Origin: Nymphaea colorata | Taxonomy: Eukaryota; Streptophyta; Magnoliopsida; Nymphaeales; Nymphaeaceae | Direction of reading: 5' to 3' | Assembly: GCF_008831285.2 (NCBI RefSeq) | Contig: NC_045139.1 | Span: forward strand, 9,573,204-9,637,203 | DNA length: 64,000 nucleotides | Position numbers and translations under genes: made by a program | In this document: positions 34,241-47,570 of the stretch, in pieces | Numbering within the stretch: position 1 is the stretch's first letter | Layout of the letters: the number at the start of each line of letters is the position of its first letter | Notes under the pieces: model-generated | Told to the model about the DNA's origin: nothing | Seen by the model: only the letters and a program-made list of their open reading frames with translations | Databases searched by the model: none

Positions 34241-35318
34241 ATCTCTTCTTAAAAATCATTTTTCACTTTTGAAATCAGGTTCGAAAACGTTTCCAAACTA
34301 GTTTTTAAGAAAGGGGATCATTTTGTTGATTTTCGTAGTACAAAGCTATGAAATCATTTTCATTTCATCTTAAAAATTACTTAATTTCAGCAATCCATAC
34401 ATAAGGTGCATGCAAGATGTTGAAATCAGACCATGCTTTATAGGAATTGGCTTAAGAATGTCAAAGTTTACATATTTGAAATGCCAATTTTCAACTACAA
34501 AGTGGTCATGCATTCACTTTCTCCCAACGTCGATAGCACCACATGCACATTCTCCAGAAGTTAAGTGATTAAAATTTGAGTTGCAAAAAGTGACCAAGTC
34601 ATATTGCAACAAGAATTTGTAAAATTCACTTAACTTTCAAAAAAAAAAAAAGCAATGCATTCATAATATTGACCAAAATATGTTTAGAAAACAGCACATT
34701 TCTTAACAATTGGAACCTATGTTTCATTAAAAGAATGAACTCTACCTAACCAAATCACAAGTTTCTAAATATCTTAGACCAAATCACACGATTTGGCAAA
34801 AGAAGAATTCAAATTAAATTTTAATCATAAGCTGATCACAATTTCAACTCATAAATCATCTTGAGTTACAACAAAGACCTCAATTTCAAATCTCCAAAAT
34901 CCTCAAGAATTGTGCATTTCAAATCAAATGGCTCCAAAACAAAGGTTTTAAAATCAGTTTGAAAACCCTCCAATCTTCAAGTCAAAGGAATTCATTTTCA
35001 AAACAAGTTCAAATCACTTATTCAAAATGAACTTTGGTTCTTGAACCCAACAAACCACTTACTCAAAATGAAATTTGGTTCTAGAATCCAAAATCTCAAT
35101 GCACACAAATATGGGATTTGCATCAATAACTCATATATTATCTAAATGATCTTTAGTTCTTAGTCCAATTATCCCTATTAAAGGCGAAAGGTATGGTTGG
35201 ACCTTGTACTGATGGACGGACCCCTTTGTCTTAAAATTTTTCCTCAAAGCCCCAATTTTAAACAAATTTTGCTGATTCGCATTTCGACGACCTTCAAGGA
35301 AGGGGTGGGGAGCAAACA
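32480..35318 (+). repeat. LTR2 family, copy B
   Basis: About 2.8 kb: U3-like left part shared with 17146-17492, the middle shared with 20958-21514, TATATAAA at 33281, and an end AGCAAACA at 35311-35318 that parallels the LTR1 end. The GATTAT.CCC....AAAGG and TGGACGGACCCCTTTGTCTT segment near 35170-35230 parallels the LTR1 end region, so LTR1 and LTR2 are related Tat-type LTRs. No primer site follows. The left end is uncertain. Confidence 0.6.
34203..34238. repeat. (AT)n microsatellite
   Basis: About 18 AT units within LTR2 copy B. Confidence 0.95.
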
Positions 35319-35575
35319 AGCTCGAATAGCTTTACTCGTTTACATTAACCTGCCTCTTTTTTTTTTCTACTTGCTTAACTAGACAACTTGTTTAAACTAG
35401 TTTTATGTAGTCAAGACATGCCTTCCTTACACGAGTTGAGTTCTCGCAAATCAAACTCAATGTGTCAAACATTTCGAGTATAACTTTAAATTCGATCTCG
35501 ACTCATTTATAAACAAGTTTAACTCCAGTCATATTTTTTTGAGCCAGTACAAGTCAGCCTCAGTCATTGTGTAGC
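35319..35575. mobile_element. decayed MITE-like element
   Basis: It shares ACTCGTTTACATTAACCTG and ACACGAGTTGAGTTCT with 39427-39550 and ends near GTCATTGTGTAGCC, possibly a decayed complement of the TAGGGCTGCACAACG start at 22347. Confidence 0.35.
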
Positions 35576-35859
35576 CATAATTGGGGGGCATGTTCAATTT
35601 TCAGTACTTTCATCTTTTGAGACGGACGTACAGCCGTCAGATCATTTTGATCTATCTGATGGGGAACCATGTTGGCATTGGATTTATGGCATTAATAGGG
35701 GCTTGTCAAAAAAGGTTCCAGATTTGCATATAACATATTTTTAAAGCCATCAATTGCCATCTTTCAAGGTTTGATAAAATGCTCCTAAATAAGTTTCATG
35801 GTGTGGCTTGATTTGTTAAGTGTTTAAACACATGCAGAATATATAACCATGATTGGTGG
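35576..35859. other. non-coding spacer
   Basis: No gene or copied block was recognised between the MITE-like element and the RING flank. A GACGGACGTACAGCCGTCAG stretch (about 35620) forms a short imperfect palindrome. Confidence 0.4.
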
Positions 35860-36690
35860 TTTGTTCATTTGTGAGGAAGGAGAAAGGAACTTCAAGATAA
35901 ATATTTGGCAAAGCAAAACTGCAAAACAGATTGCCAAAAAATTTCATCTGGCGATCTTCTTAAAACATTTCTCCTCTTTTTTTTGAAGTGCATTTCTGTC
36001 ATTCAAATGCCTCAAATGTGCACAAATGTCAAACCCGACTAGTGAGATGTGTTTAGTCATTTTTTGAAATTCTGGAGACCCTCAATGAAATTAAAAATGG
36101 TGGCTATGTCGAACACATACCATGCATGGGGGATTTGCAAGGTTTATGATGGGGATTTCCTTGTAGTGAAGTTGAGGATCCATTTTGTTTTCCTTTCTGT
36201 TTCTTTTTTACTTTTCTTGTTTCAGCCCAATTAATTTGGACAAATTGCTATTTTAGTATTAGTCTTTAAACAATGAAAACAAATGGTTAGTCTTAAACCT
36301 ATGAAAACCACAAGGATATGAACATCAAAAACTAAAATAATTTTGCATTCCCAATTGCAACTATCCTTGCCTCGTAATGATCAAATCATGAGATATAAGA
36401 ATAAATCACTAGAATATGAATCACTACAAAAATCGAAACCATTTTCTGAATTTCACATGCAAACCACAACTCTTAATCAAGCATGTTGAGCATAAAGTGT
36501 TGGGATCTTCTAATAATAAGAAAATGAGTTTTGACAATAAGATATCAAAAATATAAGTTGACAGAATAAAGCATGCTAATCTACCATCAAGACGTTGCAA
36601 TATCATTTGAAAACAAACTAACAATTATATTTAAACCAAGAACACCAAGCCAATTTGCACAAGGCAAAAGCGGGGACTTGCAGCGATCTG
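35860..36690. repeat. 3' flank of RING gene 2
   Basis: The closest relative of 21515-22346, contiguous with RING gene 2. It includes GAGGAAGGAGAAAGGAAC, GAGGATCCATTTTGTTTTC and AAACCAAGAACACCAAGCCA just before the stop codon. Confidence 0.75.
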
Positions 36691-37350
36691 TCAAAATTTA
36701 ATTGGAAATCCAGCGACTGAAGACAAGTCAGATCGGCAGTTTGGGCAGGTGTGAGATCCATGGGAGGTGTTAGTTCCATGGGCCAACCACCTGAAGAGAC
36801 ACAAACAATGGAAGGTATGGTGGCATGTGGTGACGACGATGCGATCGGTCGAGTTGAACTCTTCACGGCATATGGAACAGTCATCATTGCCAAGGCGCTC
36901 GAGGAGCCGATCACAGCCATGTTCACCACTGGGTCCACCAGCCTCTTTGTCGCTTATATCTATCGTGCATTCTACACGTATCTCCAAAAAGACAGTAAAA
37001 CGAGATGGGTTGTTGTTCCTGGCCTCTTCCATCTTGCTCATAATAGTTCTAGCAACCTCAGCTTTTGCCTTCTCTGCAGCCTCGGCATCCATATCCATGT
37101 CGTCGTGGAGGGTATTATAGGCCAGTTGCTCCATATAACTAGCGTCACAAATTTGCGTAGAATACCTGGTGACGATCTTTTGCTCATAGCAGCGTTGGGT
37201 CTTCATCACCTCATCATCTTCTCCGATAACCTTCAATGTATCATCCAGAAAGAACCCTATCATTACTACAAACCCGCTGCCTGTTGGGTGAAGATCTTCG
37301 GGGAGCTCCAATTCTTGAATAAAGCCGGTCACTTTGATGTCAATCTCCAT
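36691..37350 (-). CDS. RING-H2 zinc-finger protein 2 (probable E3 ubiquitin ligase)
   Basis: An intronless frame of 219 residues from ATG 37350 (MEIDIKVTG). The finger occupies residues 158-205: C158-x2-C161-x14-C176-x-H178-x2-H181-x2-C184-x17-C202-x2-C205, with W188 and CPNCRSDL at the end. Compared with RING gene 1 the loop before the last cysteine pair is seven residues longer (a Gly/Thr/Ser/His insert). The N-terminal 150 residues align throughout with gene 1 (GFFLDDTLKVIGEDDEV; RYSTQICDASYMEQLAYNTL). All eight zinc ligands are present in both proteins despite considerable divergence, which suggests past selection. No membrane or targeting segment is seen. Confidence 0.83.
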   Translation of the reverse strand: MEIDIKVTGFIQELELPEDLHPTGSGFVVMIGFFLDDTLKVIGEDDEVMKTQRCYEQKIVTRYSTQICDASYMEQLAYNTLHDDMDMDAEAAEKAKAEVARTIMSKMEEARNNNPSRFTVFLEIRVECTIDISDKEAGGPSGEHGCDRLLERLGNDDCSICREEFNSTDRIVVTTCHHTFHCLCLFRWLAHGTNTSHGSHTCPNCRSDLSSVAGFPIKF

Positions 37351-37465
37351 TTCTCTCTTTGAAAGAAAGAAATGGGTTGGTAGAAGAAGTCTAAGGTTTC
37401 CTTTTTTCCTCTTCTATTGGGGTGAGGAAATTGGGCTCCCTTCGACCGGGTACTTATAGTCTTAA
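37351..37465 (-). promoter_or_regulatory. promoter and leader of RING gene 2
   Basis: CTATAAGT on the minus strand (plus 37452-37459) is about 105 bp upstream of the ATG, as in RING gene 1. The leader again has CTTTCAAAGAGAGAA before the ATG. Confidence 0.6.
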
Positions 37466-38000
37466 GCCATTATGACTAAATTAATAAGTGGAGATGCCTT
37501 CGACATTTTTAATCATGAACTTGCAAAATTGCATGTCAGATTTAGATGCAAAGAACAAATATGGATGCGGTTTAGTCCATAGCCACAAACATTGTGCTTT
37601 TTTAAAAATATATATATCTATAAAACACGAAAAATAAGTTTTTGATTTAAAACTTTCAAAACCCGCCATTTTTAGGAACAAAATGAAAATGAAAAAAAAT
37701 TGAAACGCTTTTTTTTTAAGTGTTTTTTCATTTATTTTAATTACAAATTTATTGTATACAATTTTTTTCATTTTTATTTGTTGCTTATTTGTTTATTTTT
37801 TGATGTTGGCATTATTTGTTTCTTACATATTTAAATTTTCCTTAATTTTTAGGCTTTGAAATAGTTTCTATTTTGGTACACGTTTTTTTAAGAAATCAAT
37901 TTTATCTTAAATAAATTTGGTGACATCCATCTTTGGTCCTTTCAGAGCCACTTTTTGTCAATTCAATCAGCCCAGCTTGCATAGTTCGGCAAACCAAACT
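37466..38000. repeat. RING upstream flank with an exon-like remnant
   Basis: It continues the shared upstream flank to about 37915. From 37915 to 38000 it matches, on the minus strand, the LIEL.KSG.ERTKDG remnant also seen at 24.7 and 49.0 kb. This shows the remnant belongs to the ancestral RING upstream region and not only to the LINE block. Confidence 0.6.
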
Positions 38001-38339
38001 AATGTGCATGTCTTAAATGGGCCAACCATTCCTGTTGTGGTAAAGAAATCAGTTAAGCCATTGGTGTGGGATCCGAAGCAGGCTGTGATGGAAATTGTCT
38101 TAAATGCAAGTCACCAAATCAAGCACGTCCTTGTCAAGTGTTGGCCATTCCACTCAGCCCCATATGTACCTTTTACTATATGTATATATAGATATATATA
38201 TATATATTTATATATAAACTCAAGAGGGATGTATCCTATGGATAAAAACTTCTGTACAAACTTGATTTTTTTTTCCTCCTTACACAACAAGGATATTGCT
38301 AAACTAAAACCATTTCGTCATCACAATTTATTTAGCATT

Positions 38340-38720
38340 TGCAGAATTACAGAAGCGATGAATTGCGACAATCCTTGTCTCCATCAAATCATGAGATATA
38401 AACAAAAAATAACAAGAACATGAATTGGAACCTAAATGGGAACAATTTTCTAAATTTTGCACGCAAATGATTACCCATGTCAAGCATTTTGGATGACCAT
38501 ATATAAAGTATTTGGAAATTTTGATCATAAGAAAATAAGTTCGTTCAAGATATCAATTGTATGTGACACAGGAATGTATGCTATCTATCAGAGCTCCATA
38601 TGTACTAGCCCAACCTAAAGCTGCAATATCGTTTGAAAACAAACTGACAAATATATTTTACTTCTTAGTAGCCCAAAAGCTGCAAGCCAACTTGCACGAA
38701 ACAAACTAATAAGTTTTTGG
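38340..38720. repeat. diverged RING 3' flank
   Basis: It shares GACAATCCTTGTCTCCATCAAATCATGAGATAT, read more loosely, plus ATAAGAAAATAAGTT.GTTCAAGATATCAA and AATATCGTTTGAAAACAAACT with the other flanks. No coding part follows. A further diverged relative is at about 31560. Confidence 0.45.
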
Positions 38721-38724
38721 GCCA

Positions 38725-39712
<988 letters not shown>

Positions 39713-42210
39713 CCTGTTGTGCTTAGCGCGCAACAGCGCCCGAGCAGGGGCCTGCGATAGTGCAGGCCCCCCTCCCTTTTCCAACTTTTATAGCAAAAAT
39801 GCCCAACAAGGGGCAGTTTTGGCTCCTTTGAGTGGGCAATAGCCCTTGTCACACCTCAAAAGAGTGTTGGCAGGGCTAATGGCCTACCCCATTTAGTCAA
39901 AACCTATTTTTCTAAAAACATTTTGAAAATAAGTCAAAATTCTTTGTAATTCGGATGAAAATATTGGGCAATTCAAAAAAATTCAAATTTTGAGTTTTGG
40001 CATCAAAACTCTCTAAAAATACCCCCACAATCCCCCTCTCGGGCAAGAGTTGGTCCTTGGGAGAAACTCTAGTGTATTCTCATTTGAAGACTTAGAGTTT
40101 CTCTTGAGCTCTCTCTCTCTCTCCCTCTTCCTCTTTCCATTTTTCTCCAACTTGGAGCAAGCTACAACTATTCATGGGAGCACCAAAGATCTCTAGGAGA
40201 ACTCATCTCCCTCATCTTGGAGCTTTATTCATGGTGAGATCAAGATTATTTCAAGCATGGTTGTTCTTTTTGCTCACGCTATTCTCACTAGATGTATGTA
40301 ATCAATATCTCACCTCTTTCTTTCTTTTGTTCTTCCTCTCCCCATGGCCAAAAGAGGTAGCTCTAAATCTCTATTTTAGAGTCAAGAGGCTATGCTCGAG
40401 TGCACCAGGAGCATGAGAAGATGAGATGATCTTTCATTTCCATGCTTGAGTCATGTTATTTCATTTCTTGAAAATAGCCTTGCCTTGTTTCCCTTCTTTC
40501 TCTCTTCCTCATTTCTCCATGGCTAAGGAAGATAGCTCTCAATTTCTATTTTAGAGTCAAGAGGCTATGTTCAATTGCATCGTGAGCATGAGAATATGAG
40601 ATGATATTTCGTTTCATAGTTGAATCATGTTTTCTCTCTTAGTTGAAACTCTCTATCTCTTTTTCCTTCCTTGAATAATGTCTACATATTATCCATGCAT
40701 AATTGTTTGGTTTTGTATTTATATGTGAATGTATGGCGAGAATGAAAGTATGGTTTGAGAATTTTGACTTTTGTATTCATTTTTGAGGTTGGGAATTGTC
40801 CAACCCGGGAAAAACCCTCACGAAATATGTACATTCTAATGTGCATTTGCATGTCATTTTGTTCGATAGTTTTCATTTTGATCATCCGATTAGGAACCCT
40901 ATGAGCACCTTATCGTGTGGTTTGAGCTTCTTCCATACTCAACGGTGGAATAAATATATTCCCTTTCAACCAATGGAATAACAATATTCTATGTTTATAT
41001 AAGTTATATTTTTCAAAACATTTTCAAAAGAAACCGTCTAATGCGGCCATAGAATTAAAATATTCTATGTACGTATATACGTGTTATATACATATACATG
41101 CACATGATTATTTCTTTTTGTAATTATCTCTTTACGATTTAACATATCCTTTTACAAACACTCATATACGTATATATAAATATATATACGTGTATTCCAA
41201 TTTTTAAATCTCTCTCTTTCTAAAATGATCTTCTCTTCTCTATTTGATTTAAACCTCATTTTCACAAGGTTTCATAGATGTGTGTGTGTATATATATATA
41301 TATATATGTAAGTATGTATTTAAATACGTATCTCTCTTCCTTTTAAATCTTTGATTTTATGGTTTTCAATATCTCTTTCTCTCTCTCTTTATCTATATCT
41401 CCCTTCGGATCAAGTCTTTATTCTTTTCACATTCTTTAAATATTTTTCTCTTGTCATTTAAGATTTTAATTTTTCATTTACCGACTTTATCATGACCACA
41501 AATCAAGTAATGACCCAATATTGGATTCATGCTCGACGGTCTATAAACCCAATCTATTTTCAAAAACTTTTCCTTTTTATATATGATAGTTATCCAAACA
41601 AAAATCTTAGATGTATGTTATGGTACGAATGTTTTTGCATGAATGTTGTGGTAGGAATGTTTCATTCTCTTTTAATTATATATGCTTCATTCTCTTTTAA
41701 TCATATAGGATCAATGCATTCATGCATTAACAATCACTCAATATCACTTATCAGCACAATCACATCTCTAAAAGAAGTTAAGCAAGATGTGGTGGAGCTC
41801 TAACTAGATGGCAACCAAATTAGAGCAAAACCTCAAACCTACTTAAAGTCTTAAGAGAACACTAAAGTAATTTTAAAATGATTTCCAAATGATATTTATA
41901 AAGATTTTCCAATTCTAGTTTTTCTCAAAATGTCTCACATTCTCAAGTGATTCTGAAAGAATCTTTTCAAAAGCTTGAAACATCAAACTTTCAAGATTTT
42001 TCCACACCACACATCGAATAAAAAAATGTTCAAGTTAAAATGAAATGCATTAATGATAAACATAGCCCTTGGGTTGATTACCCCTATTAAAATCGTCAAG
42101 AACGGTCGATTCTCGTACCGACGGGCGAGTCTCTTTCTTTCTATTTCAAAACAAAAACCTCAATTTTCTGGAGCACTCCAAAACCAACAAAAAATTTTGA
42201 GATGCAAACA
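39713..42210 (+). repeat. LTR1 copy B (5' LTR, U3-truncated)
   Basis: It ends GATGCAAACA at 42210. The TATA position reads CTCTAAAAATACC, so it is damaged. It carries two GAGGCTATG blocks (about 40390, 40561). The conserved segment GAGCTCTAACTAGATGGCAA lies near 41795. Confidence 0.75.
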
Positions 42211-42212
42211 AA

Positions 42213-42231
42213 TGGCGACCGCGATGGGACC
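42213..42231 (+). other. primer binding site of the deleted Tat-type element
   Basis: TGGCGACCGCGATGGGACC, two bases after the LTR end. It is the counterpart of 57221-57238, complementary to a CCA-ended tRNA; an arginine tRNA is usual for this lineage. Confidence 0.7.
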
Positions 42232-43100
42232 CATCATCGTTTGGCTATGATTATAGTTGATGCATTTTCACGAACTTGAACATCTCATATATTGCCGATG
42301 ATACAGCATGTTCCCTTCTTCGGCCTTGACGTGATCAGCATTTCATTACATTGCTTGATGACTATGTTTTCTATCTTTCATATAAGACTAATTGAGGAGG
42401 ATCAATAATGTTCACTTGGATCTAGGATCAAATACAACCCTTTATCAATTTAAGGCTTGATTAAAGACAATGTTTATTCTTCTTCTTATTTTAATCATCA
42501 TCTTAGGAAAACATTGCATTAGAGACAACCAATTTTGTATGCTTTCTCTTATTTCAAAAACTTCCAATGCCTATTTGTCCCAGTCATCAGGTTGCCGGGC
42601 TTGGTCTTAGGCGGTAACACATGACTAAGCCTTACAACTAGACCACACGTTGGGTCGAAAAGCCCCCTCGTTAGTATCATGAGAGGTAACTTGTGGTATA
42701 TCGATGAGTGTCCAAGAAGAAGTTGATAAACCTTACCCTTAGTTGCCAAATGAAGGAGTCTATGCTCGTATCAAGCCTCTTGGCTAAAGTATATTGGCAT
42801 ATCTTATATGAAAGAATTATTCTCAATTAGTGTCCCACGCTCCTTTTCCAAATACATGCATGATAAAGGTGGCTTTCAAAAATGTTGGATGTTTAAGATT
42901 GTATGATGATTACATCAATTTAATAATTCTACATTCCGTTTTCTTATTTAAATCAATGTCTTCTTCAATCATCTCTATATAATCTTCAACATGATCACAC
43001 CATAAGTTCATGCTTTAACCCTACTATCTAAATGACATTGATTTTTCAAATGTTGTCATTCAGTAAATCCATTTTTCATAATTACTTAAAGATTTATATA

Positions 43101-44420
43101 TTACTTTGTCAATCTCTCATCTATTCATTTGTCCAACTTCATATTCTCAAACATGATGGCCAGTTGTTGGCTCAATTACCAGCTTAGCTTGACTTATGTC
43201 ATGCATTTCTTTGGCCATCATTTGAGCCAAATATTTTTTCAAGTTCCAATACTTATGATGTGTCTTTCCTCACATTTTACTACTTCTATAATTTCATTGG
43301 ATCATCAATTATTCATTGGCAAGTCTATTTTTTCTAAAGTTGCTTCAAAATGTACGTTTTATTATATATTGTCAATCATTTATTTATTTGTCCGACCTCA
43401 TATACTTGAACATGATGGCCACCTATTGGCCCAATTACCAACTCACTTGACTCAGGTCATGCATGATTTTCTCTCATTCATGTGCAGCTCAACAACTTTC
43501 TAGCTTGAATACACATAGTGTGTCTTTCTTCCCATGGGTCATCAATTATTCTTTGTTTGTTGTAGAATTGCTTCAAAATCTACATTTCATCATACTTTGT
43601 GAATCCCTCATTTATTTATTGGTCCAACCTCACGTTGTCTAATTCAATTACCAACTTTGCTTGGCTTAGGTCATACATTCTTTTTCCTCATAATTCTCTA
43701 TCCTCAATACTCATAGTGTATATTTCTTTGTATTTTACTACTTCCATAATTTGAGACCTCGATTGCTCTTTGTCAATTCATCATTTATTTGTCCAGAATC
43801 ACATTCTTGAACGTGACTTTGCTTGACAATTTTCTAGCATCAACACCCATAGTATATCTTTTTTTCTATTTTATTACTTTCATGATTTCATTGGGCTATC
43901 ATTTATTCCAAATTGAATGTGAATCTTTGCTTTACTCGAGTATAATTCATTTTCAATCATTAAACATGTGCTGGAGTATACTCCATTTTCAATCATCAGA
44001 CATGCAAGAATCAAACATCATGTATTGATAAATTGCTCATAAATCTCTATATCTTCATATATTATCAACTTGATATCTTGCTATGAGAATCACTATTTAC
44101 CGATCATATTTCTACAATAAATTTCTTTCATTCAAGCTTTGTCCCAATTGCATGTCAAAATTCTTTTATATCCAAGCTCAGACACGTGATATTACCTTTT
44201 ACCCTCACATATCAATTTTGTCCATGCTTTCATTTTATTGAGGCAATTTCCATTAATTTCGCCTCAATCTTAGTTCGTGATCAACACGTGCTTGACTTGG
44301 GCCATACCTTCCTTGTTTTCTCACTTATATTTAGCCCAATAATTTTTCTGCTTCAATACATATGGAATGTCTTTTTTCCCATTTTACTACTTCCATGATT
44401 TCATTGGGCCATCACTTATT
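43101..44420 (+). repeat. degenerate tandem array, units about 170-260 bp
   Basis: Copies start near 43101, 43361, 43591 and 43761, each with a TTGTCAATC.TTTATTTATTTGTCC.ACCTCA-like segment, then ACATGATGGCCA and CTCAATTACCA. A TTCCATGATTTCATTGGGCC phrase recurs at about 43284, 43878 and 44392. The decay is heavy. Confidence 0.7.
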
Positions 44421-45449
44421 TCAAGATTTTTGCTAATGCTCCGATTATATTCTATTTTCAATCGTCGAACATTTGATATTTGACTTCTTCATTCACCCAT
44501 GTTAAATCTATATCTTCATGAATCGAACCTTAGATATTTATACTCTACTTGAGATTTAATAATTTCAAGTCTAAGATTCTTTGTTTTCTACATTATCTTG
44601 ATATCTCGCCATGAGAATAACCAACTACCGATCATATTCTTATAACAAATTTCTTTTCTACCAAATTTGTCTCAATTTTTTGTCCTTGGAGACAAAACAG
44701 AAATTCTTGCATACCAAAACTCATATATATGTTATTACCTTGCACTCTCAATTTTCTATTAAGGATACCAGTTTCTCTTATATAACTTTGTTCGCACCTT
44801 CCTTTTATTGAGGCAATTGTCATTAGTTTCTTTGCCTCAATTCCAATCTAAGGCATCAATCTTTTATCTTCTACCTAGCATTCCGTTTTGAATCAGATCC
44901 TATCTTTTACCACTCATGGCAACTGCTAATACTGGGGCATTTTTTTTCAAGACATTTTCAAATTACTTTTGCGACAAATATTTTTCATGAACAATCATCA
45001 TTATCCATAGCAAAATGGATCATATCTCAATCAAATCAACTCAGTTGTTAAGTTGAAGATTTGATTAAATGCAATCCGGACACTAGGCTCAGAGCTTTCT
45101 AAAAGCTAGCTCAACCATGTCGCTAGACAAGAGAATTTTATGGAGCAAGTGCAACTTAGCCGTTTGGTTAAGGGCTTTTTCAAAGCAAGCTCAACCCAAA
45201 CATTAGTTTGGGGAATTTTAACAAGTTCAAAATCCAGCCTTGGGTGAAAACAAAAAATTCACCAAAAGGCATTCGAGGTGATAAGAAATTTTCTTGTCAC
45301 AACCAATGAATGAGCAATAGAGTCTCATCCATTGCTTCAACAAAGGTGTTCGAGGTGATGAAGGTTATTTCCGGGCATTGCCACTTGTTATTGAGCAACC
45401 CATTCAGGAAAGGAGTAAAACCTAAATTTATGGACAAAAGAGCAACTCG

Positions 45450-45760
45450 AAACCTGCAATGCAAGCCGAAGCAACCCGTGTAGGTAAACGGGTTAAACCT
45501 GCACTGCAAGCCAAAGCAACCCACGTAGGTAAAGGGGTTAAACATACACTACAAGCCCATATACCCCACATAGGTAAGGGGTTGAACCTGAAGCCAACGC
45601 ATCGCACACAAGTAAGGGGTTAAACTTGCGATGCAAGTTGAGGCAACCCATTCAGGAGGCTTAAACTTGAATTTGATTTTGACAAACCCGCGCAGGCAAG
45701 GGGTCAAACCTGCAACATTAGCTGAAACAACTCATTCAGGTAAGGGGTTAAAACTTAAAA
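45450..45760 (+). repeat. tandem array, unit about 45-50 bp
   Basis: Six or seven units of a pattern like AACCTGCA.TGCAAGCC.AAGCAACCC..GTAGGTAAGGGGTTA lie just before LTR1 copy C. Tandem repeats at this place are known for Tat/Ogre-type elements. Confidence 0.85.
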
Positions 45761-45837
45761 TACAGTTCCAACATTTTTAATCTTTTTAGCCAAAATATTA
45801 GTCACTCAAAATAGGAAAACGCGATCCCCTTCGAGCT

Positions 45838-47493
45838 TTTGCCTACGCCCAGGCAGGGGCCTGTGACAGTGCATGCCCGCCTTCCTTTTCCTATTTTTCT
45901 TGCAAAACGTCCCCCAAGGGGCGGTTTTAGCTCCTTTGAGTGGGCAATAGCCCTGGTCACACTTCAAAAGAGTGTTGGCAGGGCTAATGGCCTATCCCAT
46001 TTAGTCAAAACCTATTTTTCTAACAAAATTTTGAAAATAATTTAAAATTCTTTGAAATTCGGATAAAAATATTGAAAAATTTAAAAAAATTTAAATTTTG
46101 AGTTTTGGCATCAAAACTCTCTATAAATACCCCCACAATCCCCCGTCTTGGGCAAAAGTTGATCATTGAGAGAAACTCTAGTGTATTCTCATTTGAAGAC
46201 TTAGAGTTTCTCATGAGCTTTCTCTCTCTCCCTCTTCTTCTTTCAATTTCTCTTCAACTTGAAGCATGCTACTACTCTTCAAGGGAGCACCAAAGATCTC
46301 TAGGAGAACTCATCTCCCTCATCTTGAAACTTCATTCAAGGTGAGATCAAGATTATTTCAAGCATGGTTGTTTATTTTCCTCACGCTATTCTCACTAGAG
46401 GTATGTAATCAATATCTCACCTCTTTCTTTCTTCTTTTCTTCCTCTCCCCATGGCCAAAGGAGAGAGCTCTAAATCTCTATTTTAGAGTCAAGAGGCTAT
46501 GCTCGAGTGCACCAGGATCATGAGAAGATGAGATGATCATTCATTTCCATGCTTGAGTCATGTTATTTCATTTCTTGAAAATAGTCTTGATTTGCTTCCC
46601 CTCCTTCTCTCTTGCTCATTTCCCCATGGTTAAAGGAGATAGCTTTCAATCTCTATTTTAGAGTCAAGAGGCTATGCTCAAATGCACCGAAAGCATGAGA
46701 AGATGAAATGATATTTCTTTTCATAGTTAAATCATGCTTTCCCTCTTAGTTGAATCTCTCTATCTCTTTTCTCTTCCTCGAATATTGACTACATATTATC
46801 CATGCATAGTTGCTTCGTTTTCTATTTATATGTGAATGTATGGCGAGAATGAGAGTATGGTTTGGGAACTTTTACCTTTATATTAATTTTTGAGGTTAGG
46901 ACTTGTCCAACCTAAGGAAAACCCTCACAAAATATATACATTCTAACATGCATTTGCATGTCATTTTGTTTGATAGTTTCCTTTTTAATCATCTGATTTG
47001 GAATCCTATTGAGCACCTTATCGTGTGGTTTGAGCTTCTTGTATACCCAACGATGGAAAAAATATATTCCCTTGAAACTAATGGAGTAACAATATTCTAT
47101 GTTTATATAAATCATATTTTTCAGAACATTTTCAAGGGAAACCTTCTAATGCGGCCTTAGAGACTTAGTTTAGACTCTTACATGAGTCCAAGCTCTCCTC
47201 CGGCCTACATAAAACTTGAAGTCAGTTGTTTTCATTTCTTGATTTTTATTCTCATAAAGACATGTACGTATATACGTGTTATATACATATACATGCACAT
47301 GATTATCTCTTTTTGTCATTATCCCTTTATGATTTAACAAATCATTTTACGAACTCTCATATACCTATCTATGAATATATATACATATATTCCATTTTTT
47401 AAATCTCTCTCTCTTTCTAAAATGTTCTTCTCTTCTTTGTATGATTTAAACCTCATTTTCACAAAGTTTCATATATGTATCTATATATATATA

Positions 47494-47570
<77 letters not shown>

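Noticed and set aside
36751-37362. 203-residue plus-strand ORF opposite RING gene 2
   Set aside because: It is a mirror of the coding strand's codon use. It is longer than the gene 1 antisense ORF but does not align with it as a protein beyond what the sense strand forces.
45297-45545. Minus-strand ORF with repeated NPFTY.GCFGL motif
   Set aside because: It is a translation of the 45-50-bp tandem array, not a repeat protein.
43101-45760. Regular repeats resembling a CRISPR array
   Set aside because: The repeats are long, degenerate and contiguous, in a plant retrotransposon; there are no spacers or cas genes.
47371-47568. Tyr-Ile-rich ORF in LTR1 copy C
   Set aside because: A product of the (AT)n run; a similar one at 19689-19931.
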